Positions 9,164-20,972 are shown, counted from the stretch's first letter. The stretch is 64,000 bases of DNA from CALFML01 sp044222245 (GCA_044222245.1 JBGANQ010000047.1:1-64000), one strand, 5' to 3'. Program-made: numbers and translations. The notes: a model not told the origin generated them from the sequence alone.

Positions 9164-9793
9164 CTACTTCTTGGGCGGGCTCGCCGCGGGCGGCGCGGCG
9201 GGCGGCGGCGCCTCGGGTACGACCAGCAGCCGCAGCAGCGGCGTCACCGGCAGCCGGCCCGACTGCAGGGCGGTGGTCGGCTCGGCGTCGCGCTGGAAGA
9301 CCTGGGGGGACTCGTTCTTGCTCGCCCACAGCCGGGCGGCGCCCCCGTCGGGCCGAGGCACCGAGATGCCGACCCACAGCGGGCCGCTCTGCACCCCGAT
9401 TCCGGGCAGCGGCTCGGACAGCCACTTGCCGTCGCGACCGCCCGAGGTGAAGGTGGCGTCGTAGCTGCGCTCGACCGCCCCGAGGCGCGCCCCGGGACGG
9501 CCGGTCGCCTCGTCGTGGCGGTAGACGACCAGCCGCAGCTCGCCCGGCTGCGCCAAGAGCAGCCGGAGCCGCCGCGGCGAGTAGGCGGGCAGGTTGGGCT
9601 CGAACTTGATCAGCCACTCGAAGTCGGCGGCGGCCAGGATCGGTCGCTCGGTCGGCTGGCCGTCGTCGTAGGCGAGCTCGAGCTCGGTCTCCAGCACCGT
9701 CGCCCGGGTCGACTTGAGACCGCCGCTGCAGGCGACCCCCGTGGTCAAAAGGACGACCCCCAGGATTTGCAACAGAGGGCTCACAGTGCGCAT
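9164..9793 (-). CDS. Putative lipoprotein, unknown function
   Basis: A 209-residue protein with a lipoprotein signal: MRTVSPLLQILGVVLLTTGVAC, with the cysteine at residue 22. The body is rich in beta-strand-like segments (LRLVVYRHDE, PLWVGISVPRPDG), and the C-terminus is a Pro/Ala tail ending PPKK. I do not recognise a family. The ATG at 9793 lies inside the last 13 bases of the upstream acetyltransferase gene, so the two are probably co-transcribed and translationally coupled. Confidence 0.6.
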   Translation of the reverse strand: MRTVSPLLQILGVVLLTTGVACSGGLKSTRATVLETELELAYDDGQPTERPILAAADFEWLIKFEPNLPAYSPRRLRLLLAQPGELRLVVYRHDEATGRPGARLGAVERSYDATFTSGGRDGKWLSEPLPGIGVQSGPLWVGISVPRPDGGAARLWASKNESPQVFQRDAEPTTALQSGRLPVTPLLRLLVVPEAPPPAAPPAASPPKK

Positions 9794-10347
9794 AGAATCT
9801 CTCCTTCGCGGCGATAGCCGGCGCCGCAGGCGGTGCAGCGCGGCGCGGCCGGCTCGCCGCGCAGGCGCTCGCCGCAGCGGCACATCCAGCCGGCGAGCTG
9901 CGCCGGCACCCCGAGCCACAGCTGGAAGTCGCCCACCGAGCGGGTGACCACGGCACCGGCGCCGATGAAGGCGTAGCGGCCGATGTCATGGCCGCACACC
10001 ACCGTCGAGTTGGCGCCCAGGGTGGCGCCGCAGCCGACGTGGGTCTTTTTGTACTCGCTCTTGCGCGAGACGGCGGCGCGCGGGTTTACGACGTTGGTAA
10101 ACACCGCGCTTGGCCCGACGAAGACCTGGTCCGCAAGCACGACTCCATCGTAGATCGAAACGTTGTTCTGGACACGCACGCCGTCGCCGAGCACGGCGGT
10201 CGGGGCGACGTAGACGTTCTGCCCGAGCACGCAGCCGCGGCCGATGCGGGCGCCGGCGGCGACGTGGCAGAAGTGCCAGATGCGGGTGTCATCGCCGACC
10301 TCGGCCCCGTCGTCTACGTATGCGGACTCGTGTTTAAAAAAGCGCAT
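9781..10347 (-). CDS. Hexapeptide-repeat acetyltransferase, WbpD/WlbB-like
   Basis: A left-handed beta-helix acyltransferase of 188 residues, probably acetylating an amino group on a UDP-sugar for surface polysaccharide synthesis. It starts with ESAYVDDGAEVGDDTRIWHFCHV, typical of UDP-2-acetamido-3-amino-glucuronate N-acetyltransferases, and has hexapeptide turns through about residue 135. The C-terminus contains a zinc-ribbon-like pair (Cys156-x-Cys158 and Cys171-x-x-Cys174), as in some WbpD relatives. No other polysaccharide gene is adjacent, so the acceptor sugar is unproven. Confidence 0.82.
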   Translation of the reverse strand: MRFFKHESAYVDDGAEVGDDTRIWHFCHVAAGARIGRGCVLGQNVYVAPTAVLGDGVRVQNNVSIYDGVVLADQVFVGPSAVFTNVVNPRAAVSRKSEYKKTHVGCGATLGANSTVVCGHDIGRYAFIGAGAVVTRSVGDFQLWLGVPAQLAGWMCRCGERLRGEPAAPRCTACGAGYRREGEILCAL

Positions 10348-10359
10348 GCTCGGGTCTTA

Positions 10360-11550
10360 TCATAACGGCTGGGCGGCCCGGGAAGCAGGCGCCGCGAACA
10401 GGCGGGCGACCACGGCGGCGGCGGCGGCGCGCTGGTCAGAGAGGCTGCGCGCGAGGCTGAGCTGGCCGCGGGCGCGGACCAAGTTATGGGCGGCGCGACT
10501 TTCGAAACGGGTCGGATCCCAGCCGAAGTAGCTCTGGTTGACCACGTCGGCGGCGAAGCGCGCGGCCAGCTGCAGCGCGACCCGCAGGGTGCCGGGGACG
10601 AGCAGCGCTTGCTCCTCGGCGGTGACGAACGCCGCGCCGTGCACCGCGTAGCCGCTGACGGCAGCGGTGAAGCGCTCCAGGTCGAAACGGCCCGCGGGGT
10701 TATTCTCGTCGTCGGGGTTGCACCACGAGCGCAGCGCGTCCCCGAGCTCCAGCCCGAGCGGCAGGTAAGCCAGGGTGTCGAGGTCGACCAGGCAGTGTCC
10801 GCGCGGGGCCGCTGCGGCGTCGGGCAGGAACAGCAGGTTGGAGATCTTCAGGTCGCCGTGGCAGAGCCGCTGCGGCCCGGCGAAGTCGAGCGGCAGCTCG
10901 GCCGCGCGCTCGAGGATCTCGGCGGCGAGCGGCAGGAAGTCGGCGGGGAGGTCCTCCACCGTGGGGGCCTTGGCGACGGCGGCGCGCAGGGTGGCGAGGT
11001 GGCGCCCGAGGTCGTGGGCGCCCGGCCGGGTAAAATAGAAGCGGTGCTGCAGCTTGAGCAGGCTGCGGTGAAAGCGGGCGACCAGCTGTCCCGCCTCGTA
11101 GGCCAGCGGCGGATCGACCTTGGCGAACGCCACCCCGGGCATGAGCGTCATCAGCCGCCACACCCCACCCGGCCCGAGGTCGACCGCCGGCGCGCCCTCG
11201 CGGGTCGGGTAGAGCAGCGGCGTCGGCATGCCCCGCGCGTGCAGGTGCTCGGTGACGGCGGCGATGTCCTTATTGACCGCCAGCCCGAACAGGGGGTTTA
11301 CCCGCTGCAGCACCGCGCGCACCGGCGGCTCCTGCCCGAGCGCCGCGGTGTCGACGAGGAAGGTGTGGTTGATGAGCCCCCCGCCGAGCGGGCTTACAAG
11401 CGCGGCCGGCACCTGCGCATCGGCCAGCCCGGCGAGCAGCGGCGCGGTGCCGGTCCCTGCGGCGGGCGGCTGTGCGGGCAGGGGCGCGAGGCGATCGTAG
11501 TGGCGCAGCGCGGCCAGGGCAGCGGGGCGCAGCTCGGGGGGCATCGTCAT
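10360..11550 (-). CDS. APH-fold small-molecule kinase
   Basis: An aminoglycoside/choline-kinase-like phosphotransferase, 396 residues. The nucleotide-loop region is LGGGLINHTFLV, the catalytic motif is LCHGDLKISNLLF, and the metal-binding motif is CLVDLDTLAYLP. The ATG at 11550 is chosen over an upstream frame start because the upstream residues derive from a heptanucleotide repeat; 11544 is an alternative ATG. The general layout recalls N-acetylhexosamine 1-kinase-like proteins, and the neighbouring WbpD-like gene makes a sugar substrate reasonable, but this is inference. Confidence 0.75.
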   Translation of the reverse strand: MTMPPELRPAALAALRHYDRLAPLPAQPPAAGTGTAPLLAGLADAQVPAALVSPLGGGLINHTFLVDTAALGQEPPVRAVLQRVNPLFGLAVNKDIAAVTEHLHARGMPTPLLYPTREGAPAVDLGPGGVWRLMTLMPGVAFAKVDPPLAYEAGQLVARFHRSLLKLQHRFYFTRPGAHDLGRHLATLRAAVAKAPTVEDLPADFLPLAAEILERAAELPLDFAGPQRLCHGDLKISNLLFLPDAAAAPRGHCLVDLDTLAYLPLGLELGDALRSWCNPDDENNPAGRFDLERFTAAVSGYAVHGAAFVTAEEQALLVPGTLRVALQLAARFAADVVNQSYFGWDPTRFESRAAHNLVRARGQLSLARSLSDQRAAAAAVVARLFAAPASRAAQPL

Positions 11551-11603
11551 GCAGTTCCTCGGCGAAAATACGGCATTTTTTCGCGGCTCGGCAGTCATCA
11601 TAC

Positions 11604-11638
11604 ATGAGGCATGAGGCATGAGGCATGAGGCACAAGGC
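11604..11638. repeat. Heptanucleotide tandem repeat (ATGAGGC)
   Basis: ATGAGGC occurs four times in perfect succession from 11604 to 11631, then once more imperfectly as ACAAGGC. It lies in the gap between the divergent APH-kinase and aspartokinase genes. Seven-base units shift reading frame, so copy changes would alter any leader frame on either strand. Confidence 0.9.
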
Positions 11639-11729
11639 CCCGCGCCGGGTCGCTGCCGCGCGGGCGCGGGCGGCGGGCGGGGCGCTCGGGGCGGGCAATT
11701 TCTTGCGGGGAACCTGCTGCTCCTCGAAA

Positions 11730-13034
11730 ATGGCCGGCGTGACGCACTCCGGGTCCAATCCCCATAACGGCCTGTGGCCCGAGCCTGCCGCCGAGCCGGG
11801 TCCCAAGATCATCGTCCAGAAGTACGGCGGCAGCTCGGTCGCCGACCCCCAGCGCCTCAAGATCGTCGCCGAGCGGGTGGCCAGCACAGTGCGCGCCGGC
11901 TACCGGGTGGTCGTCGTGGTGTCCGCCATGGGCAAGACCACCGACGAGCTGTACGCGCTGGCGCGGGCCATCGCGAGCGCGCCGCCGCGGCGCGAGCTCG
12001 ACATGCTGCTGTCGAGCGGCGAGCGCATCGCCATGGCCCTTTTAGCGATGGCGCTGCACGAGCTCGGCCTGGACGCGATCAGCTTCACCGGCTCGCAGTC
12101 GGGCATCCTGACCAACGATCGCCACTCGGGGGCGCGCATCATCGAGGTGCGGCCGATCCGCATCCAGGACGAGCTGGCGCGCGACCGGGTGGTGATCGTC
12201 GCCGGCTTCCAGGGCATGAGCTACAAGCGCGAGGTGACCACCCTCGGGCGCGGCGGCTCGGACACCACCGCGGTGGCGCTGGCGGCGGCGCTCGGGGCCG
12301 ACAGCTGCGAGATCTACTCGGACGTCGATGGCGTGTACTCGGCGGATCCACGCCTGGTGCCCGAGGCGCACCACCTGCCGGCGCTGTCCTACCTGGAGAT
12401 GCAGGAGCTCGCCGACCACGGGGCCAAGGTGCTCAACGCCCAGGCGGTGCAGTGGGCGCAGCAGGCGGGCATCGTCATCCACGCCCGGCAGACCGTCGGC
12501 TCGGCGCGCGAGACGCGCATCGGCCCCGCCGCGCCCGCCAGCTCTCCGGCGGCGCCGCTCGGGCGCGAGGCGCTGGGCCGGGCGGTGGCGGCCACTGCCT
12601 GCGTGCTCGAGGTAGAGACGGCGCGCCACGCGGCCGAGGCGCTGCAGGTCCTGGGCGCCCACGCGGTGCCGCTGCGCTACCTTGAGATGCGCGAGCTGCC
12701 GGGCGGCGAGACGGCGCTGAGCGCGTCGGTTCTGACCGACGACGTGCCCGACTGGACGCGCACCCTGGCGGCGCTGACCACGGCGACGCAAGGGGCAGTC
12801 ACGGTCAGCGCCGCCGCGGGCACGGTTACTGGGGTCGGTCCCGGCCTGGGCAGCGATCCGGCGCTGCTCTTTAGCCTGCGCGCCGAGCTGCAGCGCGCCG
12901 GCCTGCAGCCGCGGCGGCTGACCACCAGCCCGCTGCGGGTGACCTTCTGGGTGCCGACCAGCGAAGTCCTGGCTGCGACCAGGCTCCTGCATAAACTGCT
13001 GTGCCAGCCGAGCCCCTCCCACCGTCCGGGCTGA
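11730..13034 (+). CDS. lysC: Aspartate kinase
   Basis: First step of the Lys/Thr/Met/diaminopimelate pathway: ATP-dependent phosphorylation of aspartate. From ATG 11730 it has 434 residues; a longer frame from 11625 would begin in the heptamer repeat. The substrate motif is QKYGGSSVADPQRL (residues 30-43), followed by LSSGERIAMALL, FTGSQSGI and the nucleotide segment TLGRGGSDTTAVALA. Two ACT-type regulatory domains follow (about residues 275-434), and they are divergent, so the feedback effector is not readable. The 3' end overlaps the next gene by 34 bp. Confidence 0.92.
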   Translation: MAGVTHSGSNPHNGLWPEPAAEPGPKIIVQKYGGSSVADPQRLKIVAERVASTVRAGYRVVVVVSAMGKTTDELYALARAIASAPPRRELDMLLSSGERIAMALLAMALHELGLDAISFTGSQSGILTNDRHSGARIIEVRPIRIQDELARDRVVIVAGFQGMSYKREVTTLGRGGSDTTAVALAAALGADSCEIYSDVDGVYSADPRLVPEAHHLPALSYLEMQELADHGAKVLNAQAVQWAQQAGIVIHARQTVGSARETRIGPAAPASSPAAPLGREALGRAVAATACVLEVETARHAAEALQVLGAHAVPLRYLEMRELPGGETALSASVLTDDVPDWTRTLAALTTATQGAVTVSAAAGTVTGVGPGLGSDPALLFSLRAELQRAGLQPRRLTTSPLRVTFWVPTSEVLAATRLLHKLLCQPSPSHRPG

Positions 13035-14626
13035 GCGGCCACAGCGGCGCCAAGCAGCGAGCGGCGAGAGCCGGGCGGGCCTGGCCGCTGCTGGTCGCGC
13101 TGCCGGTGCTGCCGCACCTTGGCGGCCTGTGGCTTTCGCGCGACCTGCGGGCGCACGTATATGCGCAGCTGGGCCTATGGCTGCTCGCGGGGGCGCTCTG
13201 GCTGCTGGCGCTGTGGGCGCTGCGGCAGGCGGCGCCGCTCGCCTTGGGGACGCCGGCCGAGCGACGCGCGCTGGGGCTAGTGTGGGCGGTGGCGCTGCTC
13301 CTGCGGGTGCCGGCGCTGCTGCTGCCGGTCGGCCACTCGGACGACGTGTACCGCTACCTGTGGGATGGCGCGGTGCAGCAGGCGGGGCACAGCCCGTACG
13401 CCGGTCCCCCCGACTCCCCCGAGTATGCCGACGTGCGAGCGGCCCGGCCCGAGCTGCCGGCGCGCATCAACCACCGCGAGCTGCCCACGGTCTACCCGCC
13501 GGTAGCGCAGCTGCTGTTCCGCCTGCCGGCGGCGCTGGCCGACGGCGCGTGGGAGCTTGGCGCGGTGCTGCGGCGGTGGAAGCTGGTGGTGGTGGCGGCG
13601 GATCTGCTGGTGCTGGCGCTGCTCGGCGGCCTGTGCCGCGGCGCCGGCCGCGAGCGGCGGTGGACGATGGTCTGGGGCGCGGCACCGCTGCCGGCGGTGG
13701 AGCTGGCCTATAACGGTCACCTGGAGAGCCTGGGCGTGCTGCCCCTATTGCTGGCGCTGCGCCTGTGGCAGCGCGCCGGCTGGGGGCTGCCGGACGTCGG
13801 CGAGCAGGGCCAGCGGCGGCTGCGCGCTCTAGGCCGGGCGGTGCTGATCGGCGCCTTGGGCGGACTGGCGGTGCTGGTCAAGCCGGTCGCCGGGGTGCTC
13901 CTGCCCGCCGCGCTGCGCCTGCCGCGGCGGACGCTGCTGGCGATGGCGCTGGGGGCGCTGCTGGCGATGATGCTGGCCGGGCTGCCCTACGGCCGCCGCG
14001 GCGCGCTGCCGCCGAGCCTGGGCGAGTACGGCCGCCGCTGGCGCAGCAACGAAGGCGCCTTCGCCGTGCTGCAGGTCGTCACCGAGGGGGCGGTGCGCCT
14101 GGTCTACTGGCCGCCCTACTACAAGCCGTGGCGCCTGCCCACGCTGGCGCGCGCGGTGACCGGACGGCCGCGCGACACCGTCTGGCCCGATGAGCTGGCC
14201 GGCGCCCTGGCGCGCGGCGCGGTGCTGCTGGCGCTCGGCTGGCTCGCCTGGCAGGGGCTGCGGCGCCGGCTCGCTCCGCCCCAGCTGGCGCTCGGGCTGC
14301 TGCTGGGTTATCAGCTGCTCACCCCGGTGCTGCATCCCTGGTACGAGCTGTGGCCGCTGGCGCTGAGCGTGCTGTGGCTGCGCCTGCTGCCGCCGATCGC
14401 CCTGATGGCGGCTCTGGCGCCGCTGGCCTACCTGCCGCTGCCCGGCTACTTCGCCGGCCTCGGCTTCCACGAGGCGGTCTGGCCGCGCCTTATGCAGCAC
14501 GGAGCCGGCTGGCTGGCGCTGCTGGTGGCGCTGCGCCGGATGCCCCAGCTACTTGGCCCCAAGGCGCCGAGCGCCCCGCTGCCAGCGAACGTGGAGCCTG
14601 GCGTCCCGGGCGGCGATTGTTGCTGA
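13001..14626 (+). CDS. Multi-spanning membrane glycosyltransferase-like protein (GT87/ArnT-type fold)
   Basis: A 541-residue polytopic membrane protein with about eleven hydrophobic segments. The loop after the second segment carries GHSDDVYRYLWDG, an acidic motif typical of lipid-linked-sugar (GT-C) mannosyltransferases. LKPVAGVLLPAALRLPRR and TPVLHPWYELWPLALSVLW are also typical of the group. The GTG at 13001 overlaps the aspartokinase end. It may transfer a sugar from polyprenyl phosphate to a glycolipid; donor and acceptor are unknown. Confidence 0.7.
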   Translation: MPAEPLPPSGLSGHSGAKQRAARAGRAWPLLVALPVLPHLGGLWLSRDLRAHVYAQLGLWLLAGALWLLALWALRQAAPLALGTPAERRALGLVWAVALLLRVPALLLPVGHSDDVYRYLWDGAVQQAGHSPYAGPPDSPEYADVRAARPELPARINHRELPTVYPPVAQLLFRLPAALADGAWELGAVLRRWKLVVVAADLLVLALLGGLCRGAGRERRWTMVWGAAPLPAVELAYNGHLESLGVLPLLLALRLWQRAGWGLPDVGEQGQRRLRALGRAVLIGALGGLAVLVKPVAGVLLPAALRLPRRTLLAMALGALLAMMLAGLPYGRRGALPPSLGEYGRRWRSNEGAFAVLQVVTEGAVRLVYWPPYYKPWRLPTLARAVTGRPRDTVWPDELAGALARGAVLLALGWLAWQGLRRRLAPPQLALGLLLGYQLLTPVLHPWYELWPLALSVLWLRLLPPIALMAALAPLAYLPLPGYFAGLGFHEAVWPRLMQHGAGWLALLVALRRMPQLLGPKAPSAPLPANVEPGVPGGDCC

Positions 14627-14745
14627 GCGCTCTGCTGGCCAGCGTCGGTGGCGCAAGTCCCGGGGCCCTGCGAACTTATGCCCGGCGCCGCGGTGGTCAC
14701 GAGCTCGCGGGCGCTGGATTAAGCGGCCGCCACCGCAGGAGTCAA

Positions 14746-14773
14746 TTGACGCGCCCCCTCGACGCGATACACT
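14746..14773 (+). promoter_or_regulatory. Sigma-70-type promoter for the cupredoxin-like gene
   Basis: TTGACG at 14746-14751 and TACACT at 14768-14773 are 16 bp apart. The GTG start at 14790 is 17 bp beyond the -10, giving a leader of about ten bases. The spacing and the signal peptide coming directly after support both the promoter and the start. Confidence 0.55.
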
Positions 14774-14789
14774 ACCGCCCACAAACGCT

Positions 14790-15542
14790 GTGACGCGACG
14801 AGTTGGCATCTTAATAGCGACGAGCGCCGCGCTCTGCCTGGGCGCGACCCGAGTCGCCGCTGCGCCGGTGCACGCCATCGTCCACTTCCGGCAGGGCCTG
14901 GGGGCGCTGGCCGACACCAGCCGGCCGGCCCGGCTCGGCTACGTGCGGGTGCAAAATGGCGTGCTGCCGATCGCGCCGCCGCTGCAGGATCCACGCGCCG
15001 ATGCGGTGCTAATCCTGGAGCCGCCCGCCGGGCTCGCGGCGAGCGCCGCCCCGGCGGCGGCGGCGAGCGCGCCGCTGGAGCTCAAGCTGTACGGCCTGCG
15101 GCTATTGCCCCCGGTGGTCCTCGCCACGCCCGGGGCCACGGTGGTCGTGCGCAACGAGGATCGCCTGCCGGTGACCCTGCGCTGCGAGAGCGACAAGACG
15201 CTCTTGCCGAGCACGCCGCTGCAGCCCGGGGCCAAGCTGGCCATCACCCTGCCGAGCGTCGGCGAGTTCGTCATCGACAGCCCCGAGTATCCGCACCTGC
15301 GGGGCCTTGTGCTGGTGCCGCGCGGCCTGGCCAGTCGGCTCACCCTCAGCGAGTTTGGCACCGTCGGGGTAGCCCACCTGGAAGCGGCGCCCGGGGTGTA
15401 TCAGGCCAAGCTCCTGTTCGCCGGCCGGATCGCCGCCAGTGCGGCCGTGATGGTCACCGCCAGCGGCGCCGAGTTCGTGCTGCAGGTGCCGCCGGTGGGG
15501 ACGCCTGCAGCGGGCCCGGCGGCGGAGGGCGGGCCGCGATGA
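14790..15542 (+). CDS. Exported cupredoxin-like protein
   Basis: A 250-residue exported protein; GTG 14790 yields a signal peptide (TRRVGILIATSAALCLGATRVAAA). The middle has a beta-sandwich resembling plastocyanin-like domains (VVLATPGATVVVRNEDRLPV, then GEFVIDSPEYPHLRG). The usual Cys-x-His-Met copper cluster is not visible, so copper binding is doubtful. Its stop overlaps the ATG of the following sensor-like gene (ATGA), implying a two-gene operon. Confidence 0.6.
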   Translation: MTRRVGILIATSAALCLGATRVAAAPVHAIVHFRQGLGALADTSRPARLGYVRVQNGVLPIAPPLQDPRADAVLILEPPAGLAASAAPAAAASAPLELKLYGLRLLPPVVLATPGATVVVRNEDRLPVTLRCESDKTLLPSTPLQPGAKLAITLPSVGEFVIDSPEYPHLRGLVLVPRGLASRLTLSEFGTVGVAHLEAAPGVYQAKLLFAGRIAASAAVMVTASGAEFVLQVPPVGTPAAGPAAEGGPR

Positions 15543-17230
15543 CCACGCTGTCCAAGCTGTGGCTGTTCCTGGTGACCCTCGGCGGCGGCCTGCTCTTGCT
15601 GGCGCTGCTCGTCGTGCTGCCCGAGCTGCAGCGGGTGCGGCGCGAGGATCAGGCGGCCAGCATGCAGCTGGCGCAGCGCACCGCCAGCCTGCTGCTCGCC
15701 GAGCAGGCGCAGCGCCTGGTCGCCGCCGCCACCCAGCTCGCCAGCGATGCCGTCCTCTCGACGAGCCTGGAGGAGATGGGCCGCGGCCAGGCGGAGCTTG
15801 CGATCCTGCACAGCACGGCCCAGCTGCAGCTGCAGCGGCTCAGCCGGGACAAGGCGCTGGCGGCGGCGTTCCTCATCGCCACCGATGCCCGCGGCCGCGT
15901 GCTGGCGCGGGTCGGCCAGGACGAGGCGGTCTACCGCGACGCGCTGGACGGCTGGCCGCTGGTCAGCGACGCCTTGCGCGGCTACCGCCTGGACGACCTG
16001 TGGCTGTGGCAGGGGACCCTTTACCGGGTGGCCGCGGCGCCGGTGGTGGCGCCGGCGCGCGATCGCTACGTGGGCGCGATCCTGGTGGCCCAGGTGGTGG
16101 GCAATGACCTGGCGCAGACGCTGGCCCGGCTGTCCGGGCTGGAGGCGGTGTTCCTGTGCGCCGGCCAGGTGGTCGGCGCCTCGCTGCCGCGCGAGCGGAT
16201 CGCGGTGGCGGAGCTGGTCAGCCTGCGCGCCGCCGCGGCCACAGAGCCGCCTAGGACCTCTTCGGCGCGCGGCGAGCCGGTGGCCGTGGTCGAGCTGCCG
16301 GGCACCGCCGCCAACCAGGGGGCGGCGCTGGTCCTTATCGGCCGCAGCATGGCCGGCACCTCGCCGCTGGAGCTGGCGCGAGCGGCGGCGGCGCGCGGTC
16401 TGCCGGCGCCGCTGCTCCTTGCCCTGATCGCCGGCATGGCGGTCGTCTTCGCGATCGGCCTGCTCCTGCTGCGGGCCGAGGTAGAGACGCCGCTTGGCCG
16501 GCTGCTGGAAGCGGTGCGACGGCTGGAGCCGCCGACCGCCGCGGCGCTGTCCTCAGCCGCCACGCCGGTGCGGGCGGTGCCGCTGACCGAGACGCTGTTC
16601 CGCGGCCCCTTGCGGCAGCTCGCCCGCGCCATCAACGACGCGCTGCGCGCCGCCGCGCCGCCGCCCTGGCCGGGCGGGGGCGAGCGCGGGCCCCAAGCTC
16701 TAGAGAAGTCGAGTCCGCCGGCGAGCAGCGCCCAGCCCACCGCTCCGCTGCCGATTATCACAGTGCCTCCGGCCAGTGCAGTGCCTCCGGCCAGCGCAGT
16801 GCCTCCGGCCAGTGCAGTGTCACCGCTAAGCGCAGCGCCTCCGACCAGCGCGCTGCCGCCGGTCCATGCGGCGCCGCCGTCCGCCCCTTTGACGCCCGAG
16901 GGGGCCTTTGCCGCCAGCGCGCACCTGCCCGAGGTGGCGGTGCCGACGCCGGTGGCGACTCATATTCACACCGCCGAGACCCGCGTCGCGGTCGGCTCCA
17001 CGGCCGACGACGACCTGCAGACCTCCTACTACCGCGTCTACCAGGAGTTCGTGCTCGCCCGCGAGCGCTGCCAGGAGTCGGTCGAGGGCCTGAACTTCGA
17101 GCTGTTCCGGCAGCGCCTGCAGCAGAGCCGCGATCAGATCATGACCCAGCACAGCTGCCACACCGTGCAGTTCCACGTCCACATCAAAGACGGTCGCGCC
17201 ACCCTGCGCGCCACCCCGATCTGGACCTGA
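15539..17230 (+). CDS. Membrane sensor-like protein resembling the MXAN_5187 family
   Basis: A 563-residue protein: N-terminal membrane helix (WLFLVTLGGGLLLLALLVVL), a ~250-residue extracytoplasmic domain, a second helix near residue 300 (LLLALIAGMAVVFAIGLLLL), and a HAMP-like stretch. A Pro/Ser/Ala linker with an 18-bp DNA repeat precedes a conserved C-terminal domain (about residues 497-563: SYYRVYQEFVLARERC to FHVHIKDGRATLRATPIW). That C-terminal domain resembles one I recall from Myxococcus MXAN_5187-type proteins. No kinase or methyl-accepting domain follows, so the output is unknown. Confidence 0.65.
   Translation: MTTLSKLWLFLVTLGGGLLLLALLVVLPELQRVRREDQAASMQLAQRTASLLLAEQAQRLVAAATQLASDAVLSTSLEEMGRGQAELAILHSTAQLQLQRLSRDKALAAAFLIATDARGRVLARVGQDEAVYRDALDGWPLVSDALRGYRLDDLWLWQGTLYRVAAAPVVAPARDRYVGAILVAQVVGNDLAQTLARLSGLEAVFLCAGQVVGASLPRERIAVAELVSLRAAAATEPPRTSSARGEPVAVVELPGTAANQGAALVLIGRSMAGTSPLELARAAAARGLPAPLLLALIAGMAVVFAIGLLLLRAEVETPLGRLLEAVRRLEPPTAAALSSAATPVRAVPLTETLFRGPLRQLARAINDALRAAAPPPWPGGGERGPQALEKSSPPASSAQPTAPLPIITVPPASAVPPASAVPPASAVSPLSAAPPTSALPPVHAAPPSAPLTPEGAFAASAHLPEVAVPTPVATHIHTAETRVAVGSTADDDLQTSYYRVYQEFVLARERCQESVEGLNFELFRQRLQQSRDQIMTQHSCHTVQFHVHIKDGRATLRATPIWT
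16763..16852 (+). repeat. 18-bp in-frame tandem repeat in the sensor-like gene
   Basis: Three near-perfect 18-bp units from 16763 to 16816 encode VPPASA, followed by two degenerate units. All lie in the Pro/Ala linker between the membrane region and the conserved C-terminal domain, so copy number would change linker length without shifting frame. Confidence 0.85.
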
Positions 17231-17250
17231 GCCGCCTGTGCGCCGACGCC

Positions 17251-17347
17251 CCGCGCGAGCCTAGGCGCGCGAGCTGGAGCTGAGCTGCCCGAGCCCCTCT
17301 GCGCGGAAGGTCCGCGCGAGCCTAGGCGCGCGAGCTGGAGCTGAGCT
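17251..17347. repeat. 36-bp perfect direct duplication at the 3' end of the HEAT-repeat gene
   Basis: The 36 bases at 17251-17286 recur identically at 17312-17347, 61 bp apart. The second copy contains the stop codon and last codons of the minus-strand HEAT gene (stop at 17322-17324); the first copy lies beyond that stop, in the gap to the convergent sensor-like gene. Each unit contains the self-complementary core GCGCGAGCCTAGGCGCGC-like stretch, so each can also fold into a short hairpin. Confidence 0.85.
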
Positions 17348-18077
17348 TGAGGCGCTTCTGCGAGTCGAGCTTGCCGTCGAGACCGAGGTCGCCGAGGGCA
17401 CGCTCGACCTCGCTTGTGCGGTCGCTGATCGGCACGCCGGCTTCGCTCAGCCCTTCGACGATGCGGACCTTGATGCGGCGCGACTCCTCGCTCTTGTTGA
17501 GCAGCCGGGACACCAGCGGGGCAACGATGATCTCGCGCTGCCCCTGGTGCAACAGCGCCTCGACCGCCTTGAAGCGGACGCCTTCATCCACGTCATCGAC
17601 GTAGGGGACGATGAGGGCGGCGATCACCGGATCGCGGTGCTCGCCCATGAAGTGCACGAGCTGGATCTTCTTACTCGGGTCGCGCACATAGCTGTTGTCG
17701 TTCTGCTCGCACAGCGTCTGCAGCGTCTCGTGGAACGCAGCGCCGGTAGCCACATGCTCGAGGATCTTGAGCGACCACGACAGGGTATCGCTGTCGCGCA
17801 GGTAGCTGCGCAGCTCGGGCAGGATCTTGGCGCCCATCTCGACCAGCGTCTGATAGACCCACTCTTTTTCCTGCTCGTCTTCGATTGACTTGTCGTAGAC
17901 GAAGCTGAAGCGCCGCAAGAGCCCGCCGATCGCCGCCGGGCTGCCGTCATCGCGCAGTAGCTCCAAGGCGCGGAAGCGGTCGCCCGACTGGGCATGCTTG
18001 TCGGCGGCGCGGGCGATGGTCTTTTTCAGGTTGTTGCGCGCGCGCGCCTCTTTCGAAAATAAGTCAGCTAGGCCCAA
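17322..18077 (-). CDS. HEAT-repeat protein
   Basis: A 251-residue cytoplasmic helical-repeat protein. Successive helix pairs (DRFRALELLRDDGSPAAIGGLLRRF, WVYQTLVEMGAKILPELRSYLRD, VIAALIVPYVDDVDEGVRFKAVEALL) fit HEAT repeats, a protein-protein interaction scaffold. It has no signal peptide. The start is TTG at 18077, supported by a strong GAGGGTG a few bases upstream. The C-terminus is Ser-rich and is the part duplicated in the downstream DNA. The partner is unknown; it follows the double-kinase gene on the same strand with about 130 bp between. Confidence 0.8.
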   Translation of the reverse strand: MGLADLFSKEARARNNLKKTIARAADKHAQSGDRFRALELLRDDGSPAAIGGLLRRFSFVYDKSIEDEQEKEWVYQTLVEMGAKILPELRSYLRDSDTLSWSLKILEHVATGAAFHETLQTLCEQNDNSYVRDPSKKIQLVHFMGEHRDPVIAALIVPYVDDVDEGVRFKAVEALLHQGQREIIVAPLVSRLLNKSEESRRIKVRIVEGLSEAGVPISDRTSEVERALGDLGLDGKLDSQKRLKLSSSSRA

Positions 18078-18206
18078 AGTTCACCCTCTTGTCTAACCCT
18101 ACCAAGCCTACGTAAGACCGCCCTGCGGCCTGCGCCAGCCTTTCGCCAATAATCTATAAGAAAGAATGAGCGGCCGAGCGAGTCAACCGCGATGCCGCTC
18201 GGCCGG

Positions 18207-20972
<2,766 letters not shown>

